Shown here: piece after piece, positions 52,073-60,635 of the stretch
Position numbering within the stretch: the stretch's first letter is position 1
Layout of the letters: every line of letters begins with the position of its first letter
Source: Desulforhopalus_A sp047619065
GTDB taxonomy: Bacteria; Desulfobacterota; Desulfobulbia; Desulfobulbales; Desulfocapsaceae
Reading direction: 5' to 3'
DNA length: 64,000 nucleotides
Assembly (NCBI GenBank): GCA_047619065.1
Contig: JBLHNA010000023.1
Location: forward strand, 9,074-73,073
Program-made: the position numbers and the translations under genes
The notes under the pieces: model-generated
Databases searched by the model: none
The model's input: the letters and a program-made list of their open reading frames with translations, nothing else
Told to the model about the DNA's origin: nothing

Positions 52073-53302
52073 ATGATTTTTAAAAAAATTGTCACTGTCT
52101 TTATTATTTTTACATTTTTTCTTTCGGGTTGTGCAAGCAACACGAGAACCACATCCACTGTAGGCCCCGCTTCATCCTCGTCTTTTTTAAAGGCGGAGGA
52201 AAGCCATTTGGTGGAACCCACACCAATAGTTGATGTGGTCATTCCTGTTTTTGATCCAGGCCTGCCTGAAGATCCCTCCGACTATGATGATGAAAATATC
52301 TGGCCGGAACTCCGTCGGGCCGAGGCGAACCGTTTTGCCGATAAGCTCAAAGAAAAACTGGAAAAAACAGGTCAATTCGGTGCGATTCGGGTAACCCCGG
52401 ATTCTACTGCCACAGGAGATCTGTATATTCTTGGTCGAATTGAGCAGTCAAACGGCGAAGAAGTTGAGATAGAAATAGAGGTGGTGGATATACGTGGTAA
52501 GAGGTGGTTGGATGAGTCTTTTGAGCACGAAGTCTCCAAAGCCTTTCACAGGGATCAACGAAATAAGGGTCTGGACCCCTACGATCCTGTCTTTGAAGAA
52601 GCCGCTGCAGAAATCGTTGCCAAACTCAACGATCATTCTTTGCAAGAACTGGAAGACCTCCATTATCTTGCAGATCTCAGGTTTGGAACCAATTTTTCGG
52701 AGGCTACTTTTACGCAGTACATGGAGATCGACGACGGTGAGTATTCTCTGGTGAGCAAACCCAGTGACCAGGATCCTATGCTGCTGCGGGTGAAAGCTAT
52801 TCGGGTGCGAGATCAACTTTTTGTTGACGGTCTGCAGGACAACTACGCCTCCTTTTCTGAGGAGATGAATGAAAGTTATCTCATGTGGCAGAAGGAGAGT
52901 CTTTTGGAGACCCTAGCCGGGCGTGCGGCGAGAAGAAAAACCATCGGTCAGGCACTAGGCGGTATACTTCTTATTGGCCTGGCTGTTCTCTCGGCGGTGG
53001 CTGGTTCAAATTCCAGTAGCACGGGTGGTAGTGCTGCCGGTACCACTGGAGCAATTATTGGTGGTATGGCAGGCGTTTCTTTAATGTCAAACAGTTTTAG
53101 AACCAGCGAGGAGGCAAAGGTACACCGTGACTCCCTTAATGAGCTTGGGCAATCTGTTGATATGTCGCTTGCTCCACAGGTCATTGCCTTTGAAAAAGAA
53201 AGTGTCAAACTGACCGGTGATGCTAAGGAACAATTTTCGCAGTGGCGGGCTTTTTTACAAAAAATGTATACCGAGGAACAGACACCTGAAACAATATTGT
53301 GA
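52073..53302 (+). CDS. Lipoprotein with glycine-rich hydrophobic segment, operon gene 2
   Basis: 409 residues. A lipoprotein signal ends in LSGC (Cys20). Residues about 50-240 form a globular part with EIEIEVVDIRGKRWLDESFE (reminiscent of periplasmic envelope proteins), and about 295-345 is a glycine-rich hydrophobic stretch (GGILLIGLAVLSAVAGS; GTTGAIIGGMAGVSLM) of the kind that inserts in or contacts a membrane. Family not recognised. Overlaps the next gene by four bases. Confidence 0.8.
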   Translation: MIFKKIVTVFIIFTFFLSGCASNTRTTSTVGPASSSSFLKAEESHLVEPTPIVDVVIPVFDPGLPEDPSDYDDENIWPELRRAEANRFADKLKEKLEKTGQFGAIRVTPDSTATGDLYILGRIEQSNGEEVEIEIEVVDIRGKRWLDESFEHEVSKAFHRDQRNKGLDPYDPVFEEAAAEIVAKLNDHSLQELEDLHYLADLRFGTNFSEATFTQYMEIDDGEYSLVSKPSDQDPMLLRVKAIRVRDQLFVDGLQDNYASFSEEMNESYLMWQKESLLETLAGRAARRKTIGQALGGILLIGLAVLSAVAGSNSSSTGGSAAGTTGAIIGGMAGVSLMSNSFRTSEEAKVHRDSLNELGQSVDMSLAPQVIAFEKESVKLTGDAKEQFSQWRAFLQKMYTEEQTPETIL

Positions 53303-54720
53303 TTGAAGATAAACTCGAGAAAGCGCGTCTGCGCAGTTCCAGACGAAGAATGCAGATAGGTATCGGTTTGGCACTCACCCTGTTCCTCTGTGGTCTTTTG
53401 CTTTTTGGTCTGTCCTTTTATCATTTTTCAAAAACAGATACCATTCCAGTCGTCGTCTCCGAAAAAGAGCGGCTGCCTGAAAGTGATATAGAAGCAATTC
53501 GTGGAGAATTTAAAGAGGTACTACGGCGTTATGAAGGTGAGTTGGAACCCCGTCTCCTGGCGGCCAACGTCGAACTCTGGAACCGAGATATTTTTTTTGC
53601 AATGGGTGAGCAGAAAAAAGAGGTGATGTTACTTTTTAGTACTGGAGAATACCTGGAGGCGAGAGACAATCTCCAGTTACTCACCGCTGGGGCTGAGGCT
53701 GTACTGGAAGAGGCGGAGCAGATTTTTAAGGTGAACCTGGAGCAAGCCACCTCACTTTTGGTAGAAGATCTCTACGATGGGGCAAGGTTACATATTGAAA
53801 AGGCTTTGATGCTTAAGCCACAATCCCCTGAGGCTCTGGATGTTCAGAAACAGGTAGAAAAACTCCCGGATCTTCTTCCACTGGTAAGTGGTGCCAGGGT
53901 GGCCCGTGCCGAAAATGACCTGCAAAAGGAATATGATTATCTACAGCAGGTGCTAAAAATTGCCCCGGATCGTGAAGGGGTTAGTGCTCGACTGTCGGTC
54001 TTGGCAGAGCTCATTAGAACCGAAAAATTCAATATGCATATTTCTTCGGGTTTTGCTGGTATAGAAAAGGGACAGACAAAACAGGCCAGATACCATTACC
54101 AGGAGGCGAAAAATCTTGATCCTAAAAGGGCTGAGCTCTCGGTGCTTTTACAACAGGTCTTGACTCTGGAAAAATCTCTTCGGGTTCAATGGGCTGTCAA
54201 ACAGGCGGAGCAGGCAGTAAGGCGCGATGATTGGCAACAGGCAAAATTACACTTTTCCAGCGCCGCAAAAGATGCACCGGAAAATAAGGCGGTGGCCGAA
54301 GGACTAAAACGTGCTGACAAGGTGCTCGGTCTCTTGTCGCGCTTTAGCCACTATTTCCAAGATCCTTACCGTCTTGCCCACGGAGGTGTTCGCAAAGAGG
54401 CGGAGCAGACACTTGTGCAGGCTGAATCCGCATCGGGGTATAGCTTTGCAATACAAAGACAGGCGGATCAATTGCGCGAGCTTATTACCAAGGTCAACCG
54501 CCCTATTCCTGTAACTGTTATTTCTGATAATAAAACGTTCGTATCGGTTCGCAGTGTGGGCAAGGTAGGTGCTGTCTCTGAAAAGACAATACAGCTGAAA
54601 CCGGGCCGTTATACCTTTGAGGGGGCACGCACCGGTTTTACATCAAAACTGGTGGAGACCTTTATTCCATATGATCAGACCGACTTTAGGGTGCGCGTAA
54701 TTTGCGATGAGCCAATTTAA
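53299..54720 (+). CDS. Single-pass membrane protein with TPR-like helical repeats, operon gene 3
   Basis: 473 residues. One membrane helix (about 20-43) after a short basic cytosolic start, then an extracytoplasmic part made largely of alpha-helical repeats rich in Ala/Leu/Glu (for example LFSTGEYLEARDNLQLLTAG, LLVEDLYDGARLHIEKALML), i.e. TPR-like. The last 60 residues turn into a beta-rich PEGA-like segment (TVISDNKTFVSVRSVGKVG; LKPGRYTFEGARTGF). GTG start within the preceding stop. No enzymatic motif. Confidence 0.8.
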   Translation: MIEDKLEKARLRSSRRRMQIGIGLALTLFLCGLLLFGLSFYHFSKTDTIPVVVSEKERLPESDIEAIRGEFKEVLRRYEGELEPRLLAANVELWNRDIFFAMGEQKKEVMLLFSTGEYLEARDNLQLLTAGAEAVLEEAEQIFKVNLEQATSLLVEDLYDGARLHIEKALMLKPQSPEALDVQKQVEKLPDLLPLVSGARVARAENDLQKEYDYLQQVLKIAPDREGVSARLSVLAELIRTEKFNMHISSGFAGIEKGQTKQARYHYQEAKNLDPKRAELSVLLQQVLTLEKSLRVQWAVKQAEQAVRRDDWQQAKLHFSSAAKDAPENKAVAEGLKRADKVLGLLSRFSHYFQDPYRLAHGGVRKEAEQTLVQAESASGYSFAIQRQADQLRELITKVNRPIPVTVISDNKTFVSVRSVGKVGAVSEKTIQLKPGRYTFEGARTGFTSKLVETFIPYDQTDFRVRVICDEPI

Positions 54721-56731
54721 CACAAAATTAGATAAGGCAAAGCGTCGGCAAAAACGATTTTACCTTGTTGCAGGTATACCGGTGCTAGCCACTGTTTTGC
54801 TTATACTTGTACTGTTTATTGTTTCCCGGGGTACCCGTCTTGAGGTTCTGCCTGTAGACGCAGCAGAGCATGCAATAATCAAGGTGGTTGAGGGGTTGGG
54901 GTTTTCCGTAGGAGAGACCGTTTATTCACTTGCCGGAAATCCGGTTATTACAGTGGCGGCACCAGGGTTTAAGGTTGCCAAGAAAAAAATTGGTCCTGCA
55001 CACCTGGGCAAAGTCTTTCCCTTGGAATTATTTGCACTACCCGGGCAACTTGTCGTAGAGATTGTCGGGGATGAGAAAACCCTGTTACAGACAGCATGGC
55101 GCATTGATGGTCGTGAGGTTGCTCTCACTAATAGGCTTGATCTGGAACTTGAGGCTGGTGCCTACACCGTCTCCATCGACAATCCTTTTTATCAAGAAAA
55201 AGAAGTGGGTGTCGCTTCTACACGTGGGGAGCTCACACAGCTGCAAGTGGAACTGCAGCCTGTTGCCGGGGTGCTGAATATTGTATCCAAACCCTCCGGG
55301 GCTACCGTTTTTCTGGGCGAGACAAAGGTGGGGCTTACCCCTTTACAAGGTAAGCAAATCGGTGGCAGGTATAGTCTGCGGGTTGCACATGAAAATTATA
55401 TTGATACTGTCGAAGAGATAGCAATTACCCGGGCAGACCCTGGGGTGAGCCGTACCTATCAACTCGAACTCAAAAAAGCCTGGTTGATAGCTGAGTTGAA
55501 ACCAAAAGGTGGGACACTGCTTGTCGATGGTGTTCAGGCTGAAAAGCTACTTCAGCCACTTGTCCTTGCCGCCACGGTGGAACACAGACTGACCTATATG
55601 AAGGCCGGTTATTATTCTAAAAGTCAAAGCGTGATCCTTGCAGCCGGTGAAGAAAAGCGAATCTCGTTTCAACTCCAGGCAGAAACAGGGATGGTTGAGA
55701 TGGTTTCTTCACCTCCTGCAACTGTCTGGATTGACGATAAAGAGCATAGGGTGAGCCCTGTCAGCATGGACCTTTCTGCCGTGGCCCATACAATCACCTT
55801 CAAAAAACCGGGATATCGTTCCGTTACAAAGGTGGTTAAAGCAAAAGGGGGCACGGTTCAAAAGGTTTCTGTCAAGCTTCTCACCGAATACCAGGCGCGG
55901 CTGCAGGAGGCACCTCGCGAATATACCAATACAGCGGGTGTCAAACTCAAGCTCTATGTAATTGGCGAGCGCTTTACCATGGGGGCTCCGCGATCTGAGA
56001 AGGGACAGCGTGCCAATGAATTTCAGCGAAAGATCAGCCTGACAAAGCCTTTTTACGTGGGCCTTTATGAGATAACCAACGGGCAATTTGCACAATTTAA
56101 TCCGGGAAAAGCGGGAGGTATAGCTGATAATCCGGTCACCTCGGTTGCTTGGCAGGAGGCGGCGGCCTTCTGTAACTGGCTGAGTACAAAAGAGAAGTTA
56201 CAGCTCTTCTATACAACTGCAAAGGGAGAGGTCACAGGTTTTAATAGCCATTCTGATGGGTATCGCCTGCTCAGTGAGGGCGAATGGGAGTGGCTGGCCC
56301 GGAAAGCCGGCAAAAGTAAACAAACCCTATTTCCCTGGGGAAATGAAACTGTACTGCCTCCCAAAACGGCCAATGTGGCCGAGGAAAGTGCCAGGGGCCG
56401 GGTGAGGTTTTTTGTCCCCAACTACAATGATGGGTATCCCGGGCTTGCCCCTACTGGTCGATTTAACAGGGAAGCATCAGGTCTCTATGATATGGCAGGA
56501 AATGTCAGTGAGTGGGTACACGACGTCTATTCCATTGTCCCCCCGGCGGAAGCAGTGGTTGCCAATCCACTGGGGCAGCAGCATGGAACTTCCCATGTGG
56601 TTAAAGGTGCCAACTGGCGTTCAGGCACCCTCACCACCCTGCGCCCGGCATTTCGCGAGGGCTTGAGCGGTGGACGCGACGATGTGGGTTTTCGCATTGG
56701 ACGGTATATATATGGAGGAGAAAATGAGTAG
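54707..56731 (+). CDS. PEGA-repeat and SUMF1/formylglycine-enzyme-like protein, operon gene 4
   Basis: 674 residues. One membrane helix (about 19-41), then three or more PEGA-type beta repeats (NIVSKPSGATVFLGETKVGL; SSPPATVWIDDKEHRVSPV), then a SUMF1/FGE-sulfatase domain (about 415-670) with FTMGAPRSEKGQ, PFYVGLYEITNGQF, YRLLSEGEWEWLARKAG, LYDMAGNVSEWVHDVYS and DVGFRIGRY. I do not see the Cys pair that catalytic formylglycine enzymes need, so it may be a binding or structural domain. Overlaps gene 3 by 14 bases. Confidence 0.88.
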   Translation: MSQFNTKLDKAKRRQKRFYLVAGIPVLATVLLILVLFIVSRGTRLEVLPVDAAEHAIIKVVEGLGFSVGETVYSLAGNPVITVAAPGFKVAKKKIGPAHLGKVFPLELFALPGQLVVEIVGDEKTLLQTAWRIDGREVALTNRLDLELEAGAYTVSIDNPFYQEKEVGVASTRGELTQLQVELQPVAGVLNIVSKPSGATVFLGETKVGLTPLQGKQIGGRYSLRVAHENYIDTVEEIAITRADPGVSRTYQLELKKAWLIAELKPKGGTLLVDGVQAEKLLQPLVLAATVEHRLTYMKAGYYSKSQSVILAAGEEKRISFQLQAETGMVEMVSSPPATVWIDDKEHRVSPVSMDLSAVAHTITFKKPGYRSVTKVVKAKGGTVQKVSVKLLTEYQARLQEAPREYTNTAGVKLKLYVIGERFTMGAPRSEKGQRANEFQRKISLTKPFYVGLYEITNGQFAQFNPGKAGGIADNPVTSVAWQEAAAFCNWLSTKEKLQLFYTTAKGEVTGFNSHSDGYRLLSEGEWEWLARKAGKSKQTLFPWGNETVLPPKTANVAEESARGRVRFFVPNYNDGYPGLAPTGRFNREASGLYDMAGNVSEWVHDVYSIVPPAEAVVANPLGQQHGTSHVVKGANWRSGTLTTLRPAFREGLSGGRDDVGFRIGRYIYGGENE

Positions 56732-56870
56732 ATTGAGAAAAATAGTAAAAGACAAACCTCTGTTATGGCTTGTACTCCTGGTTGTTCTTTTTGCCACAGC
56801 TGTGGTCGTGTATGCGGCACTGCCGACAATTAGTCTGGACTCTCCAACCTCTTTCCCTGTGGATATTTGA
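56724..56870 (+). CDS. 48-residue membrane peptide, operon gene 5
   Basis: Begins MSRLRKIVKDKPLLWLVLLV after a GGAGGAG ribosome site, overlapping the stop of gene 4 by eight bases. One membrane helix (about 12-33) with positive residues on the cytosolic side; the last residues are FPVDI. Small accessory subunits of this kind are common in ion-driven complexes, but there is no recognised family. Confidence 0.6.
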   Translation: MSRLRKIVKDKPLLWLVLLVVLFATAVVVYAALPTISLDSPTSFPVDI

Positions 56871-56871
56871 T

Positions 56872-57627
56872 ATGTCTGATATTATTAAAAGCTTTATTGT
56901 CCTGATACTTTCTATCATCGTCGTCCACCTTGCCTACATTGGCTATATTCGTCCGGAAGCGGATTTTATCCTTGAGACCGCAAGACAGGCCGGCCTCTCG
57001 GCGCCCCGTGCCCTAGTGATTGTGCTCAAGGATTATGAGCAGGAAATCTGTTGTATCCTGATGATCTGGGGGAGTTTTCTTATCCTCAGTAAGTGTCATG
57101 CCATTTTACGCAATAATTACCTCTTTACGGTTGATCTGATAGAAGAAACCACAGAGGGTGATTTTGTGCCGGAGACGATCCTTAAAAAACTCAATTCAGA
57201 GCTTTCTGCAGATCGCATTTCAGCCCCGCTTATTCAGACGCTGCGCACGGCCCTGTGGCGATATGCCGGGACCAGGAATGTGCAGAACCTCTCCGACGCT
57301 GTTGAAAGCAGTGTTGAGGCGATTGCCATTCGCCAGGACGCCGAGAATTCGATGATCCGCTATCTTATCTGGGCAATTCCATCCATTGGTTTTATCGGTA
57401 CTGTCCGCGGAATTGGTGAGGCGCTGTCCCATGCCGATAAGGCGCTTGCCGGGGATATTTCCGGGATGACCAATAGTCTTGGGGTGGCATTTAACTCAAC
57501 ACTTGTGGCCCTGTTGATCAGTATTTTCCTGATGTTTATCTTTCATCAGCTACAGCGTCTTCAGGATGGCCAGATTGTTGATATTCAGGCCTACTGTGAT
57601 CAGTATCTCCTCGCTCGAATAAAATAA
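56872..57627 (+). CDS. MotA/TolQ/ExbB-family proton channel protein, operon gene 6
   Basis: 251 residues from MSDIIKSFIVLILSIIVVHL. Four hydrophobic segments (about 5-20, 56-76, 166-186, 208-232). The family core is YLIWAIPSIGFIGTVRGIGE ... SLGVAFNSTLVALLISIFLM, with the typical Gly/Thr-rich channel helices. Related proteins energise TonB, Tol and flagellar motors with an ion gradient. Its partner in this operon is likely one or both of the VWA proteins downstream. Confidence 0.92.
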   Translation: MSDIIKSFIVLILSIIVVHLAYIGYIRPEADFILETARQAGLSAPRALVIVLKDYEQEICCILMIWGSFLILSKCHAILRNNYLFTVDLIEETTEGDFVPETILKKLNSELSADRISAPLIQTLRTALWRYAGTRNVQNLSDAVESSVEAIAIRQDAENSMIRYLIWAIPSIGFIGTVRGIGEALSHADKALAGDISGMTNSLGVAFNSTLVALLISIFLMFIFHQLQRLQDGQIVDIQAYCDQYLLARIK

Positions 57628-57638
57628 ACGGTGACTTT

Positions 57639-58700
57639 GTGAGAAGGCATCGCAAATCAGAAGGGTTCAACCTGGCATTTCTTGATATCATGTCCTGCGG
57701 ACTTGGGGCCGTGGTACTGGTGTTTATGCTGGTAAAGCACAATGTGGGGAGTTCCACCAGTGAAACGGATCTTCTGACAGGGGATGTGCAACGCCTGGAA
57801 CTTCAGGAGGTAGAACTGCAGCAAACACTGGCACAATTACGTAACATCTCACAATCTAAAGCGGAGGACATTGCCCTTCTTAGAGCGAAGCTTACACATC
57901 TCCAACAATCGATTTCGCAAAATAAGTTGAGCCTTGTGCAAAAGAAAGATCAGTTGGCTGCCCTGAAAAAGGATATTTCGTCAAGACCGGTTGCGCAAAA
58001 AGACGACCTCGTGGAAGACGATAGGGGTGGTGAAGAACAGTACCTGATGGGCCTTAAGATTGAGGGACGCCGCATTGCCGTGCTCGTAGATAGCAGTGCG
58101 TCCATGACGGACGAGAAGCTCTTGGACATTATTAAAAGAAAAAACGGTTCTGCAGCGGACAAGAAGCAGGGTCCCAAATGGCGCAGAACCATAAAGACCG
58201 TACGCTGGCTGCTGGCACGTGTTCCCAAAACGAGCCAGCTTGTGGTGATTTCCTATAATGCTTCTGTACAATCACTTGGTGGTGCGAATTGGCAAAAAGC
58301 GGATAATCCGGCACTCCTTCAGGCTATGTACCATGACCTGGATAAAATTGTACCCGAGGGTGCCACCAATCTGCAAAAAGGACTGCAGGCAGTGTCCGGC
58401 CGTGGAGCCACAGATCTGTATGTGGTAACCGATGGTCTGCCTACCGTGGGTGAATCCCGTTACGCCAGCCTCAATCCATTTGCCAGCTGTAGCTCTCTTC
58501 TAGGAAGGTCTTCCACCATCTCAGGGGAATGCCGGGTAAAGCTTTTTCGACAATCCATCAAGGACAGTAAGCTCGGCAACTTGAAGGTTAATGTGATTTT
58601 ACTGCCCATTGAAGGTGATCCGGATGCGGCCAATGAATATTGGGGCTGGGCGGCTCTATCCGGAGGTTTAATGATCAGCCCTGCGCTGAATTGGCCATGA
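57639..58700 (+). CDS. VWA-domain protein with ExbD-like membrane helix, operon gene 7
   Basis: 353 residues, GTG start. The N-terminus has one membrane helix (about 11-31) FNLAFLDIMSCGLGAVVLVF with Asp16 in it, the position of the ion-carrying Asp in ExbD/TolR/MotB. A coiled coil follows (about 45-125), then a von Willebrand A domain (about 145-335) with a full MIDAS site: DSSAS, Thr in PEGATNLQKG and Asp in VVTDGLPT. Next to the ExbB-type gene. Confidence 0.88.
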   Translation: MRRHRKSEGFNLAFLDIMSCGLGAVVLVFMLVKHNVGSSTSETDLLTGDVQRLELQEVELQQTLAQLRNISQSKAEDIALLRAKLTHLQQSISQNKLSLVQKKDQLAALKKDISSRPVAQKDDLVEDDRGGEEQYLMGLKIEGRRIAVLVDSSASMTDEKLLDIIKRKNGSAADKKQGPKWRRTIKTVRWLLARVPKTSQLVVISYNASVQSLGGANWQKADNPALLQAMYHDLDKIVPEGATNLQKGLQAVSGRGATDLYVVTDGLPTVGESRYASLNPFASCSSLLGRSSTISGECRVKLFRQSIKDSKLGNLKVNVILLPIEGDPDAANEYWGWAALSGGLMISPALNWP

Positions 58701-59644
58701 AATTCAAGAAAAAAGAATTTGATATCTTCAATCTGTCCTTTCTGGATATTATCTCCTGTGGCTTTGGGGCGGTGGTGCTCCTGGTCTTGATCTCCAACAC
58801 CGCTGAGGCCCCCTCCGAGTCAAGTGTAGTGGAGGTCCAAGAATTGTTAGCCCAGGTGATCACTTTGGAGAACAGCATCGACAGGCTGGCAATGGACATC
58901 AATCAGCAGAAGAAAAAAAATGATGAGCAGCTTGCGGAAAGCGGAAATTTAGGAAGTGAGGCCCAGACTCTTGCCCAGAGCCTCTCTATAAAAGAACAGG
59001 AAGAAAAGGTACTGGCGGGTGATCTTGAGGGACTCTCTCTGGTGCAATCGACACTGAATAGGGTTTCCATAGTGCCCTCTTCGAGCAGCACTGTCCGTGA
59101 TGAGGAGGTGGGCGGTATTCCTGTGGATAGTGACTACGTCATTTTTATCGTTGATACCTCGGGCAGTATGCAATCCATTTGGAATAGGGTCTCAAAGGAG
59201 ATCCTGAACGTCCTGAGCATTCATCCCAAGGTAGTGGGGTTTCAGATACTAAACGATCAGGGGAAATCGATTATTTCGGGCTATAGCGGTCGCTGGATTC
59301 CCGACACCCCGCAACTCCGTAAAAGTGTGATGAGGGTATTTGGCAACTGGAAGGATGCATCTAACAGCAGCCCCGTGGAAGGGGTGGAGATGGCATTGAA
59401 AAGATATGCTAAACCGGGCCAGTCAACAGCCATCTATGTTTTTGGTGATGACTATACCGGCTCCTCCTATGATCCTGTCATTGCCAGAATAACGCAGCTG
59501 AACAGGGTTCAGGAAAACGGGCAGCGTCTGGCAAAAATCCACGGCGTTGCTTTTCTTTCAAACTATACCACCGATCGTTTTGCCATTCTCATGCGGGAGC
59601 TCACTAAAAAGAACGGGGGAACATTTCTGGCTCTACCGCTGTAA
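58697..59644 (+). CDS. Second VWA-domain protein with ExbD-like membrane helix, operon gene 8
   Basis: 315 residues; its ATG overlaps the TGA of gene 7. The helix FNLSFLDIISCGFGAVVLLV (about 12-31, Asp17) is a clear paralogue of that in gene 7, again followed by a coiled coil (about 45-120) and a von Willebrand A domain (about 150-310) with DTSGS and the Asp in YVFGDDYTG; the middle MIDAS Thr is not evident. Last gene of the operon. Probably a duplicate of gene 7 that diverged. Confidence 0.88.
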   Translation: MKFKKKEFDIFNLSFLDIISCGFGAVVLLVLISNTAEAPSESSVVEVQELLAQVITLENSIDRLAMDINQQKKKNDEQLAESGNLGSEAQTLAQSLSIKEQEEKVLAGDLEGLSLVQSTLNRVSIVPSSSSTVRDEEVGGIPVDSDYVIFIVDTSGSMQSIWNRVSKEILNVLSIHPKVVGFQILNDQGKSIISGYSGRWIPDTPQLRKSVMRVFGNWKDASNSSPVEGVEMALKRYAKPGQSTAIYVFGDDYTGSSYDPVIARITQLNRVQENGQRLAKIHGVAFLSNYTTDRFAILMRELTKKNGGTFLALPL

Positions 59645-59719
59645 GGGCTGGTCACTTAAGGTCTACCCTGTTTTTCACTCTCCGGGCAAGCCGATATGAC
59701 CAGCTGTCCTTCGTTGTAA

Positions 59720-59754
59720 CAGGAAGTTGCCCACTTAGGTAGTTCAACTTCCTG
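59720..59754. terminator. Hairpin after the eight-gene operon
   Basis: CAGGAAGTTG and CAACTTCCTG pair perfectly, 75 bases after the last stop of the operon. No T-run follows, so it is a possible but not typical terminator. Confidence 0.45.
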
Positions 59755-59875
59755 GACGCCTTGACTAGCAGGGCATCTCGACTCGTGAAACATGCAGGCT
59801 GCCTTTCTCCCAAAGTTCTGGAAATAGTAAGATTGTTGGGAGGGTGAGTAGGGAAGGGCGGTGATAGATTAAAAT

Positions 59876-59971
59876 CGAGTATGATACTTTATTATTATTG
59901 GGGTATTTTCGATGAATGTAAAATCAGGTACTTATCGGATTTTTGGTATGATACTCTGTTCTTCGTCTACA
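59876..59971 (-). mobile_element. Right end region of the large unit carrying the operon
   Basis: Two inward motifs GAGTATGATACTTTATTATT (about 59877) and GGTATGATACTCTGTTCTTC are followed by GTCTACA, so the complement starts TGTAGACGAAGAACAGAG. This matches the right ends of the 296-bp elements. Together with the left end near 50209 it brackets the operon. Confidence 0.55.
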
Positions 59972-59973
59972 GG

Positions 59974-60247
59974 TGTTGTGGGTAAGTAATAAAGTTTCAT
60001 ACCAAGTATTAAAGATTCATACTGAACGGGCGTTCGAATTTCTAATTTTAGATTCTCGTTCAGTATGATGTTTTTCCTTCCTTTGTTGTAATTTCAAAAT
60101 CCTTTTCTTTTGTAGTTCCTACTTCACCAGAAAAACGTCCGTTTTCCTTGCAAATCTCTTATTGAACCACATACTAGAAGAAAGGGTGAGGGTCTGGCTG
60201 CAGTTTTAAAGCAGCAATCCAGTATGATACTTTATTACATGACGACA
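59974..60247 (+). mobile_element. 274-bp terminal-inverted-repeat element, copy 3
   Basis: Left end TGTTGTGGGTAAGTAATAAA (the same as copy 1) and right end complement TGTCGTCATGTAATAAAGTA. Its middle is not that of copies 1 and 2 but matches 50236-50415. It begins two bases after the right end of the large unit. No gene inside. Confidence 0.65.
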
Positions 60248-60259
60248 CTTGTGTATTGG

Positions 60260-60546
60260 TTATTGCAGCCGAAACAAGATCATTGCTAAAGCAACTTTGT
60301 AGTTGACTTCAGCTAAGGTATCAATACCATTAATAAGTTGAGATAATAATTTGCTTTCTTTAACACTTGATGGCCCAACGTCCTTGGCTATAAGTATTCT
60401 TTGCGCTCTTTTTATATTTGACGATAGCAGATTTTCACGGACCTCATCAGTGATAAGCTATAGTTCTTTATTCACAAAATATTCTTCAATACCATTTTCT
60501 TTTTCAAGGTGATGCTTTGCACAGTATGCGTATAAATCATATTTTC
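60260..60546 (-). pseudogene. Decayed gene remnant with an internal stop
   Basis: On the minus strand a coherent reading (YAYCAKHHLEKENGIEEYFV ... then LITDEVRENLLSSNIKRAQR and ILIAKDVGPSSVKESKLL) runs to TAA at 60260-60262 but is cut by TAG at 60458-60460 and has no start codon of its own. I do not recognise the family. It fills the gap before the DsrE-like gene. Confidence 0.45.
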
Positions 60547-60635
60547 ACGCTTAAAACATATTACAGTTGCTATTATATAGGTGGTAAATACATTACTAAA
60601 AACGCTCATTGATTGAGCAACTCAGTAGGCAAACT

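Noticed and set aside
54707..56731. Active formylglycine-generating enzyme that would mature a sulfatase
   Set aside because: The SUMF1 fold is evident but I do not find the two catalytic Cys residues, and no sulfatase gene is nearby.
60260..60546. Pyrrolysine-type read-through of the TAG at 60458
   Set aside because: The frame has no start codon, no known methylamine methyltransferase similarity and lies next to an insertion, so a decayed gene is simpler.
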